DNA of 64,000 nucleotides from Acidobacteriota bacterium. GTDB lineage: Bacteria; Acidobacteriota; Terriglobia; Terriglobales; Acidobacteriaceae. The translations under genes and the position numbers were made by a program. Where the stretch lies: assembly GCA_013289685.1 (NCBI GenBank), contig JABCZL010000014.1, positions 90,080 through 154,079 of the forward strand, written 5' to 3'. Below are positions 8,901 through 17,289 of this stretch, piece after piece (position 1 is the first letter of the stretch; the number at the start of each line of letters is the position of its first letter). The notes below the pieces were generated by a model. That model had not been told where the DNA came from. It worked only from the letters and a program-made list of their open reading frames with translations, and made no database searches.

Positions 8901-9383
8901 ATGTTTCTTGCCAGCAAAATTGTTTGCTCTGGGATTGCCTTCGTGTTGATGACGCCGTGGATCTCAGGACCACGTCCGAGACCACTTGATTCGGGAGCCA
9001 ATCTCAGCAGAGAACTGGTGGTGGCTGGCAGTTGGAGCTCGAAAGAGCCAAAGGAAACGCCTGGGGACCATGTCAAGGAGATGCAACAGACTCTTCGGGA
9101 CAAAGGACACTACGGAGGCAGAGTCGACGGCGTGTTCGGTCTACGAACTCGGGCGAGCATCCGTGAATTCCAGAAGGCAGTGAGTCTACCGGTCACAGGG
9201 CAGTTGGATGTTCGGACGGCCGGTAAGCTTGGAGTCAGACCTGAAGTTCGCCGGGATACGGGCTACGAAACTTCACAATATAAACCTTCAGCAGGCATAA
9301 AGTGGGCTAGAGGTTCGAGGCGATCCGGAAGGACACTACAGAAGATTGTCAAGAAATCGGCTCCGACCGTCCCGCCAGCCTAG
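8901..9383 (+). CDS. Exported peptidoglycan-binding domain protein
   Basis: A 160-residue protein. The ATG at 8901 is preceded by GAGGGAAAGGG and opens with a signal peptide (MFLASKIVCSGIAFVLM), so the longer upstream frame from 8598 is rejected. Residues about 57-110 are a PG_binding_1 domain: MQQTLRDKGHYGGRVDG, FGLRTRASIREFQ and LPVTGQLDVRTAGKLGV. The tail is short and basic. It should act in the periplasm or envelope and bind cell-wall peptidoglycan; no catalytic domain is attached. The following M23 peptidase gene may be its functional partner. Confidence 0.75.
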   Translation: MFLASKIVCSGIAFVLMTPWISGPRPRPLDSGANLSRELVVAGSWSSKEPKETPGDHVKEMQQTLRDKGHYGGRVDGVFGLRTRASIREFQKAVSLPVTGQLDVRTAGKLGVRPEVRRDTGYETSQYKPSAGIKWARGSRRSGRTLQKIVKKSAPTVPPA

Positions 9384-9471
9384 TGTGGATCGGGAGCCTT
9401 CGGAAGAACATGATGAGTCCATCGCCATCCCGTCCGGGCACGGTCCGGCGCGGCATTCTGGAAGAGGAAGC

Positions 9472-9981
9472 GTGAGGCTCTGCGTTTACATCGCATTTCT
9501 TTTTCCACTGTTTCTTGTCGCTGGCGCGCCCTCTTCCATTCTCGAAATGGCCCCCCCTATTACCGGACTGGCTCTCGCAAGTTTGCAAGACACCTTCGAA
9601 GAAATTCATAGCGGACACCCGCATAACGCAATCGACATTCTAGAGCCGAGAGGGACGCCCGTGCATGCAGCGGTATCCGGGACGGTCCACAAATTGTTCC
9701 TCAGCAAACCGGGCGGCAACACGATCTACCAATTCGATGAAGTGGGACAGTATTGCTACTACTACGCGCATTTGGACAGATACATGAAAGGTTTGCGGGA
9801 GGGGATGCGAGTTGAGCGTGGCGACGTCATTGGTTTCGTTGGATCGACGGGAAATGCGGATCCAGGCACGCCACACTTGCACTTTGCGATCTTCGAGTTG
9901 TCACCGGACAAGCTTTGGTGGAAGGGGAAGGCCGTAAACCCTTATCCTGGTCTGGTTGCTGCAGTGAAGCGGGCGCGATAG
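9472..9981 (+). CDS. M23 family (LytM) metallopeptidase
   Basis: About 169 residues from a GTG at 9472, which has GAAGAGGAAG upstream and opens directly into a signal peptide (VRLCVYIAFLFPLFLV). A TTG at 9346 and a GTG at 9385 would give longer forms. The catalytic domain shows the zinc ligands HNAID (HxxxD) and HLHF, with the conserved context TPVHAAVSGTV, YYYAHLDRY, GDVIGFVGSTGNA and GTPHLHFAIF. It is predicted to cut peptidoglycan cross-links in the periplasm, unless it serves as an activator. Together with the preceding binding-domain protein and the L,D-transpeptidase it forms a small cell-wall block. Confidence 0.8.
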   Translation: MRLCVYIAFLFPLFLVAGAPSSILEMAPPITGLALASLQDTFEEIHSGHPHNAIDILEPRGTPVHAAVSGTVHKLFLSKPGGNTIYQFDEVGQYCYYYAHLDRYMKGLREGMRVERGDVIGFVGSTGNADPGTPHLHFAIFELSPDKLWWKGKAVNPYPGLVAAVKRAR

Positions 9982-10048
9982 CAATCGCGTTGAGGAACCT
10001 GCTCCGATGTGGTCACTGCGTTCCCTGAGCGGTCGCAGCTTCGCCTTC

Positions 10049-11011
10049 TCATTCCTCGAACACAACCGGTGTCCCATCTTTGACCAGGTCGGCGACTCGG
10101 TTGGCGTCCCAGTTTGTCATCCGCACGCACCCGTGAGACTGGGAATGTCCGATCTCCCCCGCTTCCGGCGTGCCGTGGATCCCGTAGTGCGGTACGTTGA
10201 TTCCCATCCAGACAACGCCCACCGGATTGTTTGGACCCGCTGCGATCTTGACCTTGGCATTTGCGGGATTGGCGTCCCAGAACAAGTCTGGGTTGTAGTT
10301 GTAGGTTGGATTTCGCACCACATCGGTGATCACCCAATTCCCGAACGGGAGCGGATCGTGTGCGCTGCCGCTTGTCACCGGGGCGTAAAAAATAACCTGG
10401 CCTTCCCGATCATAAACCATCAGGACCGAGGCTTTCTTCGAGACAACGATCTTGACGGCGCCAGCATGGGCCGGCTCACCTTGTTTTACACCCAGCACAT
10501 TCGGGACACGGATGCGTTCTCCCGCTGTGAAGCGGGCGCGGAGGTTCAAGCGCTTAAGCAGCGCAGGTGCCGAGTGGAATCTCGCGCCGAGCTCTTCCAG
10601 CACGGATGTGTAGTAAAGGCCCGGAAGTTTCGACTGCTCCGTCGCGTCTTCCGGAATGGTTTTATTGAACGGCCCTGCGGCGTCTTCCGGGGTGATCGTA
10701 TAGGACACCATCGGTTCAACTGCACCAGCGCCCAGCGCCGCGAGCAGCGCCTTGCGGCTCCGTGCACCTTGAGCAATCCCACGTGCTTTTTGGAACGCCG
10801 CCAGCGCCTCGCGGCTGTTTCTTCCATTTTCGTCGTCGATCTGTCCTGGTGAGAAGTCGGCTCGATCCAGAAGGACCTGCAATTGAAGGTCTGCGAGCCC
10901 GACGGCCCGAGCTGGCGGGGCCGGGCGTTTGGCTGCGATCGAGGTCGATGTGCCAAGCAGAATCGCCGCGCTCACGACAAAATACGACAGAGTCTTGAGT
11001 GTGAATTTCAT
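10049..11011 (-). CDS. L,D-transpeptidase (YkuD) with peptidoglycan-binding-like domain
   Basis: A 320-residue exported protein. The ATG at 11011 follows CAGGAGCATC; the reading frame extends six codons further without support. A signal peptide (MKFTLKTLSYFVVSAAILLG) is followed by a peptidoglycan-binding-like segment (LQVLLDRADFSPGQID, LAAFQKARG, about residues 40-95). Next is a middle region, and then the YkuD catalytic domain (about residues 195-320) ending with HGTPEAGEIGHSQSHGCVRM, which holds the His and the catalytic Cys in SHGCVR. It forms 3-3 cross-links or attaches proteins to peptidoglycan. It is convergent with the M23 gene; the 66-bp gap shows no clear terminator. Confidence 0.9.
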   Translation of the reverse strand: MKFTLKTLSYFVVSAAILLGTSTSIAAKRPAPPARAVGLADLQLQVLLDRADFSPGQIDDENGRNSREALAAFQKARGIAQGARSRKALLAALGAGAVEPMVSYTITPEDAAGPFNKTIPEDATEQSKLPGLYYTSVLEELGARFHSAPALLKRLNLRARFTAGERIRVPNVLGVKQGEPAHAGAVKIVVSKKASVLMVYDREGQVIFYAPVTSGSAHDPLPFGNWVITDVVRNPTYNYNPDLFWDANPANAKVKIAAGPNNPVGVVWMGINVPHYGIHGTPEAGEIGHSQSHGCVRMTNWDANRVADLVKDGTPVVFEE

Positions 11012-11050
11012 GATGCTCCTGAGCGACAAGTGCGTGTTCTTCTGGTCACA

Positions 11051-11076
11051 ACGTTAAGAACCAACGTTGAGAACCA
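11051..11076 (-). promoter_or_regulatory. Tandem 13-bp direct repeat upstream of the L,D-transpeptidase gene
   Basis: ACGTTAAGAACCA at 11051-11063 is followed at once by ACGTTGAGAACCA at 11064-11076, with further AACGTT copies nearby (about 11084 and 11107). The array is 40 bp upstream of the transpeptidase start, in the promoter region. It looks like a multi-site operator; the regulator is unknown. Confidence 0.4.
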
Positions 11077-11285
11077 GCGATGCAACGTTATCAGGCACGT
11101 TTCTCAACGTCTGTTCAACACCGCTCACATCGAAGCAGAACGAATGAGTTCAACTCGATGCTTTCCGCCGATGAGCACTCTTGCTCAAACGAATGCCGGG
11201 TGGAGTGCTAGCGTTAAGATGTGCCTCCAGGGGACTGCTTCAGCGCATCAACGCGCGCTCCGTTTGCATGTTCCCGCAGGAACAC

Positions 11286-11326
11286 AACGTCATGACAGGA
11301 CGGGGTGTACGATAACGTCATGACAG
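11286..11326. promoter_or_regulatory. Direct repeats at the BrnA-like start, possible autoregulatory operator
   Basis: AACGTCATGACAG occurs at 11286-11298 and again at 11314-11326, 28 bp apart. The second copy contains the ATG (11320) of the antitoxin-like gene. Antitoxins of this class repress their own promoter, so these repeats are natural candidates for its operator. The role is inferred. Confidence 0.4.
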
Positions 11327-11604
11327 CCAAGCCCAAGAAAGCAAAGCGGAAAAAGTTACGCCCGCGGCCGGAGAAAATTGGCGACCTGCAGGCATCGGTT
11401 GAAGACGACTTGTTATTGCTGGCGGATGGGGAGACGGGCGCGGAGGCGCGCTGGAACCGGCCGCGAAAGCGGAGAGTCTCGTTGCGCGTGGATGTTGAAG
11501 TGGTGGACTGGTTCAAGTCCAAAGGTCCGGGCTACCAGACGCGAATCAACCGGATATTGAGAAGAGTCATGATGGAAGGGAAGAAGCGGATGGGCGAGAA
11601 GTAG
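11320..11604 (+). CDS. BrnA-like antitoxin / ribbon-helix-helix DNA-binding protein
   Basis: A 94-residue protein from the ATG at 11320; a GTG at 11305 is possible. The N-terminus is very basic (KPKKAKRKKLRPRPEK). The C-terminal half has the BrnA pattern: RRVSLRVDVEVVDWFKSKG, GYQTRINRILRRVM. In BrnTA systems this protein neutralises the BrnT ribonuclease and represses the operon. No BrnT-type toxin frame is present upstream or downstream, so this copy is an orphan or a stand-alone repressor. Repeats at the start codon fit autoregulation. Confidence 0.65.
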   Translation: MTAKPKKAKRKKLRPRPEKIGDLQASVEDDLLLLADGETGAEARWNRPRKRRVSLRVDVEVVDWFKSKGPGYQTRINRILRRVMMEGKKRMGEK

Positions 11605-11981
11605 AGGGATCGAGCACACTCTGGCAAGCCCGGCCTGAATGCGTCAGCGCCGCTCGCTGCCCGTGTAAGCCCGCAGAGTCCGCCCTAATCTCCGACAACA
11701 GATCCGCACGGAAAAAATTGGGGAACGTTCCGTCTGTTCCCGGGTTCCCCCCGGGTTCCCCTCGTGATCAAAACCACTTGGCGCCGGCATTTCCGACTCC
11801 CGCCCTTCGCCAAGGACGCGAAGGACGGGGCACCCCACTGTGCTGGTGATTCCAGCGAGATCAAAAGCCTGGGCCACCCGCCGCGAGCGAGCAGCGGGAA
11901 GACTCTGTCCAGCGGTCGAAGTGCCCCACTCAAGCCAAAATCAGGCTTGAATGGGCCACCCGTCAACCTTTCTCTGCAACT
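11605..11981. other. Intergenic region between convergent genes
   Basis: No supported gene. It holds a perfect hairpin at 11930-11950, listed separately, and a GC-rich stretch with short repeats of GGGCCACCC and GTTCCCC. Confidence 0.45.
11930..11950 (-). terminator. Hairpin downstream of the GloVer-repeat gene
   Basis: TCAAGCC at 11930-11936 pairs with GGCTTGA at 11944-11950 around a 7-base loop. It lies about 30 bp past the stop codon of the minus-strand gene. There is no strong T-run after it, so termination is plausible but not certain. Confidence 0.4.
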
Positions 11982-13685
11982 CTAGTTCACGGTGAACTTT
12001 GTCGGGCTGTTGGCGGTCCCGCCCGGTGTGGTGATGAATATCGTCACAGCTCCCGGCGCGAGTCCTGAGGGCACATCCGCCGTCACCTCAGAGTCGGAAA
12101 CCACAGTGAACGTAGTCGCCTTCACAGTGCCAAATTTCACAGCAGTGGCCTGAGTCAACCCTGAGCCTTTGATCGTCACCAGCGTTCCCGTAGCACCGCT
12201 CGGCGGCGAAAAGCTCGTGCTTTTCGGCTTCACTTTGAACGTCTGCGGACTGGTCAGTGTCGTCGCGCCCGTCGTCACCGTAACCGGGCCCGTGTGCGCT
12301 CCTGCGGGAACCACGGCCGTGAGGTAACTCGTGCCAGATCGGGTCACCTTCGTCGCCGCGACGCCGCCAAACTTCACCGCCGACGCGCTCGTAAAGCCCT
12401 GCCCGAACATGCCCACACTCGCGCCCACAAAGCCCGTCTTCTGCGTCGGCTCCATATTCACAAATGCCTCATCACCCGTTGCCACGCTGAAAAACGTGCC
12501 TTGGCAGACGTAGGCACAGGAGGCGGGGTTGCCGCCACTAGGGGTCGTTCCATACAACAGCCCGTTCGTATTCTGAATCAGGGTGGAACTGGGCAAGTTC
12601 CCATCAACCGGAGGGTTCGGGAACAAAAACGCTGTAAACACGCCAGCCGATGTCAGTTTGTAGATGCTGCCGTTTCCGATGGGCCCGTAAGCCGGGTTTA
12701 CTCCATAGAAGCTTCCGTCGGCCACTTGCAGCAGATTCACCGGCGGACCGGAATTATTGACGCAGGACGCATCGGTCGCATTGGTGAAATCGTGAAAATC
12801 AGTAGCGACTCCGGCTGTGGTCAGCTTGTAGATATTTCCGCTGCCATTCAGCGCTCCCTGTTGCGTGGCTCCATACAGCTTTCCATCCTTGCCCTGAATC
12901 AACCCGGTACATGGAACATCCCCGGTTGTGAACGCGAAATCGTGAATTTCCTTGAAAACACCTGTCGTGCTGATCCTATACACACAGCCCGCTCCCTGGA
13001 CCACCTCACAGTCCGCGAGCGTGCCATAGAGATTGCCATCGCTGGCCTGGAACAAATTGGAAGCGTGGCATTCTCCGTTGTTAAAGACAAAAGTATGGAG
13101 ATTCGTGTACACGCCCGCCGGGGTCAGCTTGTAAACATTCCCGCAGACCTGAACCTCGTTGCCAGTTACGCCATAGAAATTGCCATCGACGCCCTGGATC
13201 GGCGGGTATATGGGCAAGGAGTCGCCGTTCGCACCGGTGAAGTCATGCAGATCGGTAAACACTCCGGCTGGCGTCAGCCGGAAAATGCTGCCCATGCCGG
13301 TCGCCGGATTCCCACCCTCGCACACGCTATAAAAATTTCCATCGCTGCCCAGCGTGAGCCCTGCACCACCACAATTGGTCCATCCCTGCGGGAAGTTGAA
13401 AAACATGGTTTCCATTCCCGCCGGAGAAATCTTGTAGATCGCGCCGCCGCCGGTGCCGCCAGCTCCGCAGGCTGCACCACCCCCGTACATATTGCCGTCG
13501 CGGCCTTGCACGATGTTGCCGCGAGGAGCGCAGGCGTCCAGCGTACCGAGGTTAAAGCTGTGCAGCACAGTGGGAGTTTGCGCCTGCGCCGGAACGGCCC
13601 CGGCGAATATGACCACAACCGCGAGCAAGGTGAGCGCCATTGCAATCACGCCCGAGCTCTGACCTTGATAATGATTCGACTTCAT
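11982..13685 (-). CDS. Secreted GloVer-repeat beta-propeller protein with two IPT/TIG domains
   Basis: A 567-residue exported protein. The ATG follows CAGGAG at good spacing. A signal peptide ends near AGAVPAQAQ. Residues about 37-410 hold repeats of roughly 45 residues, each with a core like DGNFYGVT, GSIYKLTPAGV and FTDLHDF; this is the GloVer tandem repeat common in Acidobacteria. It is followed by two IPT/TIG immunoglobulin-like domains (GFVGASVGMFGQGFT and GATGTLVTIKGSGL). The protein should be extracellular or on the surface. Ligand and purpose are unknown. The wHTH-TPR regulator gene starts divergently about 270 bp away. Confidence 0.85.
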   Translation of the reverse strand: MKSNHYQGQSSGVIAMALTLLAVVVIFAGAVPAQAQTPTVLHSFNLGTLDACAPRGNIVQGRDGNMYGGGAACGAGGTGGGAIYKISPAGMETMFFNFPQGWTNCGGAGLTLGSDGNFYSVCEGGNPATGMGSIFRLTPAGVFTDLHDFTGANGDSLPIYPPIQGVDGNFYGVTGNEVQVCGNVYKLTPAGVYTNLHTFVFNNGECHASNLFQASDGNLYGTLADCEVVQGAGCVYRISTTGVFKEIHDFAFTTGDVPCTGLIQGKDGKLYGATQQGALNGSGNIYKLTTAGVATDFHDFTNATDASCVNNSGPPVNLLQVADGSFYGVNPAYGPIGNGSIYKLTSAGVFTAFLFPNPPVDGNLPSSTLIQNTNGLLYGTTPSGGNPASCAYVCQGTFFSVATGDEAFVNMEPTQKTGFVGASVGMFGQGFTSASAVKFGGVAATKVTRSGTSYLTAVVPAGAHTGPVTVTTGATTLTSPQTFKVKPKSTSFSPPSGATGTLVTIKGSGLTQATAVKFGTVKATTFTVVSDSEVTADVPSGLAPGAVTIFITTPGGTANSPTKFTVN

Positions 13686-13951
13686 TGTTTGTCTCCTGAG
13701 AGTGAGTCGCGCTCAGGCTTTGTTTCGGGGGATCCGCCTTCACGCTGCGGCGACTGTCGCCCGAAAAGAAGCTTTCGGTCAATAGACTGAGGATAGCGGG
13801 TGGCTGGTACGTGTCTGGCGAGATAAGATATTTAGTTACAGGTGCTTACACGAACTTATTGCCTGACAAAACAGGTTGGGATCCGCCCGAAAGTGTGGTT
13901 TCACAGCATTACGTTCGGTGCTACACTGACCATCCCCCTGCGACCGTCCCT

Positions 13952-15502
13952 ATGGGCTCTCCCCAGGCAGTTCGGGTTCTCGTTCGCTTCGGTATGTTTG
14001 AAGCCGATCTGCGCGCGGGCGAACTGCGGCGGAATGGCGTCAGGGTCCGTCTTCAAGATCTACCGTTTCGGGCGCTGACGCTATTGCTCGCCCGTCCCGG
14101 GGAGGTGGTCACGCGCGAGGAGTTCCGTCAGGCGCTTTGGCCCTCAGACATCTTTGTGGATTTTGAGCAGGGGATCAGCAGCGCCGTCATGCGACTGCGC
14201 GACGCCTTGCAGGACTCGGCCGACAATCCAATCTTTATTGAGACGATCGAACGCCGCGGCTACCGCTGGATCGCACCCATCCATCCAGCCGAACCTCTCG
14301 GGGGCGAAGCACCGGAACTGGAAAAAGAATCGGCGGAAGCACAACCGTCTCCAAAGGCAGCGCCGCTAACGTTAGGAGTCTCTTCAGGAGTCTCCTCGTG
14401 GCGGAAATTGGTTTTTGTCCTCCCAGCGCTGGCGCTTCTTTTCGCGGTGTGGATCTTCCGTCCCTTCTATCGCGAAACCAAAGCGAGCGCGAAACTCAGT
14501 CAGCCTCACAGCCAGAGCCTGCATCCACCCGCCAATCGCGAGGCCGAAGACCTTTACCTCAAAGGCCGCTTCTACCTGAACAAGCGTACTCCCGAGAGCC
14601 TGAATCAGGCTTTGGAAGCCTTCACCCAGGCTATTGCGCGCGATCCCAACTATTCCGACGCCTACGTTGGCCTCGCCGACTGCTACAACTTGCTGCGGGA
14701 GTTCTCCGCCATGCCGGGGAATGAGGCCTATTTCAAAGCGTTTGCGGCTGCCAAGAAGGCGGTTGACCTGAATCCGCAGTCTTCCGAGGCGCATGCCTCG
14801 CTGGCGTTTGTGACGTTCTTTGGAATTTGGGACGCTGCCGACGCCGAAAAAGAATTTCGCCGCGCCATCGAACTCGATCCAAACAACGCCAAGGCCCATC
14901 ACTGGTACGCGACGTTTCTGCATACCCTTGGCCGCTACGATGAAGCTCTGACCGAGATTGGCTTGGCGCGCGAACTTGCCCCGGATTCCTCCTCCATCCT
15001 CGCCGACAAGGGAGAATTGCAATGGGGTGCGGGACATCACGAACAAGCGCTGCAATTGCTGAAACAACTTGAGGCGGCCGAACCAGATTTCATTTCGCCC
15101 CACCTTTACCTGAGATTCGCTTACTTCGAAACTGGCGATTATCCCAACTACATCGTGGAGTTGAAAAAAGACGCCCTGCTGACCCACGATGCGGCGCAAT
15201 CATCAGTGGCTGAGGCAGCGGCGAATGGCTTCGCCAGGGGTGGCGAACACGGCTTGTTCGAAGCGCAACTTTCGGAACAGAGGAAGCTCTACGAACAGCG
15301 GAAGCTGTCACCCTATTTTGTCGCGCAGACCGACGCCCGGCTCGGCAACACGCGCGAAGCGCTCAAGTATCTGACCATCTGCGTCCAGTCGCATGACCAG
15401 GTCGTGCTGAATCTTCGCGATGACCAGGACTTCACCAGCCTTCACGGGAATCCAGCATTCAAGCAACTACTCACCAAAATTGGCCTGCCGCCGGTCAATT
15501 GA
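13952..15502 (+). CDS. Winged-helix DNA-binding protein with membrane helix and TPR repeats
   Basis: About 516 residues from the ATG at 13952; an ORF start at 13811 would add 47 residues with no domain. Residues 8-105 form an OmpR-type winged helix (VRFGMFEADLRAGELRRNGV, FRALTLLLARPGEVVTREE, IETIERRGYRWIAP). A single membrane helix follows at about residues 160-175 (LVFVLPALALLFAVWIF). The C-terminal part is a series of TPR repeats (ANREAEDLYLKGRFYLNKR, AYVGLADCYNLL, AKAHHWYATFLHTLGRYDEA). It lacks a receiver domain, so it resembles ToxR/CadC-type one-component regulators, which are very numerous in Acidobacteria. Signal and target are unknown. Confidence 0.85.
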   Translation: MGSPQAVRVLVRFGMFEADLRAGELRRNGVRVRLQDLPFRALTLLLARPGEVVTREEFRQALWPSDIFVDFEQGISSAVMRLRDALQDSADNPIFIETIERRGYRWIAPIHPAEPLGGEAPELEKESAEAQPSPKAAPLTLGVSSGVSSWRKLVFVLPALALLFAVWIFRPFYRETKASAKLSQPHSQSLHPPANREAEDLYLKGRFYLNKRTPESLNQALEAFTQAIARDPNYSDAYVGLADCYNLLREFSAMPGNEAYFKAFAAAKKAVDLNPQSSEAHASLAFVTFFGIWDAADAEKEFRRAIELDPNNAKAHHWYATFLHTLGRYDEALTEIGLARELAPDSSSILADKGELQWGAGHHEQALQLLKQLEAAEPDFISPHLYLRFAYFETGDYPNYIVELKKDALLTHDAAQSSVAEAAANGFARGGEHGLFEAQLSEQRKLYEQRKLSPYFVAQTDARLGNTREALKYLTICVQSHDQVVLNLRDDQDFTSLHGNPAFKQLLTKIGLPPVN

Positions 15503-15582
15503 ACGGCAACGAAAAACAGCGCACGGAAGTTGGCCGGATTGGTCAAGTGAAGTCGGCTTACCGGACCTGATGGCGATTTCTG

Positions 15583-15602
15583 CCGGTTGACGGTCTAACC
15601 GG
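15583..15602 (+). terminator. Hairpin downstream of the winged-helix/TPR gene
   Basis: CCGGTT (15583-15588) and AACCGG (15597-15602) form a perfect 6-bp stem with an 8-base loop, 80 bp after the stop codon and ahead of the convergent next gene. There is no clear T-tract, so the call is weak. Confidence 0.35.
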
Positions 15603-15765
15603 AAGTTACGTTCTAGCGCGGACTCCGACGACGTTGTCCCGAAGCCGGGCTTGGCGGAGATCTCGGTCGATCTCTTCAATCCCGTTTCTGGACCGCGTTC
15701 GTTTCTCACGCGGCGGTCAAAATGAGGCCCATTTTGAGCGCTGCGAGTCGAGCGGCTGTAACTAT

Positions 15766-16257
15766 CTAGGCAAGGGCCTGCCGGAGATATCCTGCCACGT
15801 CGCTAACGAAGCGATGCACCGACACTTCCGCGATGCGGTGGCCGACGATCGCGTTCATGGTTTTTCCCAAAGCGCCGAAAGGTGGTTCGTAAATCCCGGA
15901 GAAATCCACTTGCGTTTCGGTCGAGGTCAGCGGATACACGGAAAGCTCGCCCTTCATGAGCGGAAACAATCCCGGCATGGTCGTGGCCTCCCACTCCAGC
16001 AGCAAACGGGTGGTGGGAGTTGAAGTGGCGTCAACGACTTTTTCCTCAATGCTTTTCACGGAGATATTGATGTCGGTCTTCACGCCAATACCGCCAAAAT
16101 CGACGTGCAGTTCAGCGGCGACCGATTGCGCGCGGGAAGCGGCCGCCTTCGTAGCCGACTGGAACACCGTGAGTGCGTTCTGCCTCAACGCATCGCGGAC
16201 GAGCTCGTAGGGACGGTTAACATAGTCGAAGCTGCGAATCTCACGTCCTGTACTCAT
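15766..16257 (-). CDS. Conserved hypothetical protein, SRPBCC-like
   Basis: A 163-residue protein without signal peptide or membrane helix. It starts STGREIRSFDYVNRPYELV and contains an alternating strand pattern (VDFGGIGVKTDINISVKSIE, RLLLEWEAT, TETQVDFSGIYEPPFG) with a final helix (VSVHRFVSDVAGYLRQAL). This is typical of small START/SRPBCC-like lipid or ligand binding proteins. The fold assignment is by pattern only. It is transcribed away from the succinate dehydrogenase operon, with about 250 bp between the two start codons. Confidence 0.6.
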   Translation of the reverse strand: MSTGREIRSFDYVNRPYELVRDALRQNALTVFQSATKAAASRAQSVAAELHVDFGGIGVKTDINISVKSIEEKVVDATSTPTTRLLLEWEATTMPGLFPLMKGELSVYPLTSTETQVDFSGIYEPPFGALGKTMNAIVGHRIAEVSVHRFVSDVAGYLRQALA

Positions 16258-16509
16258 CTTCAGTCCAGCGTGGGCTAGTCTTCAAACGGCAGTCACGAAA
16301 ACTGTACCATAGCGCGCTCGTACCGGAGTTCGATTGCGGCCTCCGGACCTCTCGGGTTCATTCTGCTCCCACCGTTTAGTTGAGGCATCGTTTCCGGGAA
16401 CAATGACAATGCATTTCGCTGTATCATGGCTACCGCCCGAATTCAATCGCATCAGGCTAGCGCTTGATCGCGTGGAAGCAAGGTCCGCATCGACGCGTGA
16501 GGAGGCTCG

Positions 16510-17289
16510 ATGTCTCAGATTGACGTCCCACTATCAAGCGCGGGTTTCGGAAAAACGCAGCGAACCGACTATTGGTGGGTACAGCCACTGGTTGTGTTTC
16601 TTGGGTTGTCGGCATTCATCGTTTACTCCACCTGGGCTGCTCTGCAGGGACAGCATTTCAGGTTCGGACCTTATCTTTCACCGTTTTATTCTCCCGAATT
16701 GTTCGGTCCCACCCATGGGAGTTGGTTTGGTCGAAACCCAAGCTGGATGCCGGTCTGGGTGACGGGAGCGATGCTCATTCTGTGGGCGCCGGGCGGATTT
16801 CGAGTGACGTGCTACTACTATCGCGGGGCATATTACAAGGCTTTTTGGGCCGATCCGCCTTCCTGCACCGTGGGTGAGCCGCGGAAGACATACCTCGGCG
16901 AACGATCGTTCCCTCTGATCCTGCAAAACGTCCACCGGTATTTTCTGTATCTGGCCCTGGTGTTTCTTGTAATTCTAGCGCGGGACGTGTGGGATGCTTT
17001 CTGGTTCAAGGGCAAGTTTGGCATCGGCGTCGGCACTCTCGTCTTGTTGACGAATCTGACGCTGCTGAGCTCCTACACTCTGGGATGCCATTCCTTGCGC
17101 CATCTGGTCGGCGGTTTACGCGATCGGTTGGCGGGGGCGCCCACTCGCAAGCGAGTCTACGATTGCGTGAGTTGCCTGAACCGGCGCCACATGCTGTTTG
17201 CCTGGTGCTCCCTCTGCTCGGTAGCGTTCTCTGATTTGTACGTGCGGATGTGTTCGATGGGTATCTGGACGGATTGGAGGATCGTCTAG
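16510..17289 (+). CDS. sdhC: Succinate dehydrogenase/fumarate reductase membrane subunit
   Basis: A 259-residue protein with five hydrophobic helices (about residues 25-45, 80-100, 135-160, 170-195, 225-245). The start follows GAGGAGG. Histidines suited to heme binding lie in or near helices (QNVHRYFLYL, LGCHSLRHLVGG). No close motif identifies it alone; the call rests on topology and on its being fused in context to the flavoprotein and Fe-S genes. It anchors the complex in the membrane and passes electrons to quinone. The three-gene order and the size are reminiscent of the Sdh1-type complex of mycobacteria (inference). The stop codon overlaps the next start. Confidence 0.75.
   Translation: MSQIDVPLSSAGFGKTQRTDYWWVQPLVVFLGLSAFIVYSTWAALQGQHFRFGPYLSPFYSPELFGPTHGSWFGRNPSWMPVWVTGAMLILWAPGGFRVTCYYYRGAYYKAFWADPPSCTVGEPRKTYLGERSFPLILQNVHRYFLYLALVFLVILARDVWDAFWFKGKFGIGVGTLVLLTNLTLLSSYTLGCHSLRHLVGGLRDRLAGAPTRKRVYDCVSCLNRRHMLFAWCSLCSVAFSDLYVRMCSMGIWTDWRIV

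Noticed and set aside
12294..13790. Long plus-strand open frame of 498 codons
   Set aside because: It is antisense to the GloVer-repeat protein, which has signal peptide, repeats and ribosome site; the plus-strand translation has no domain.
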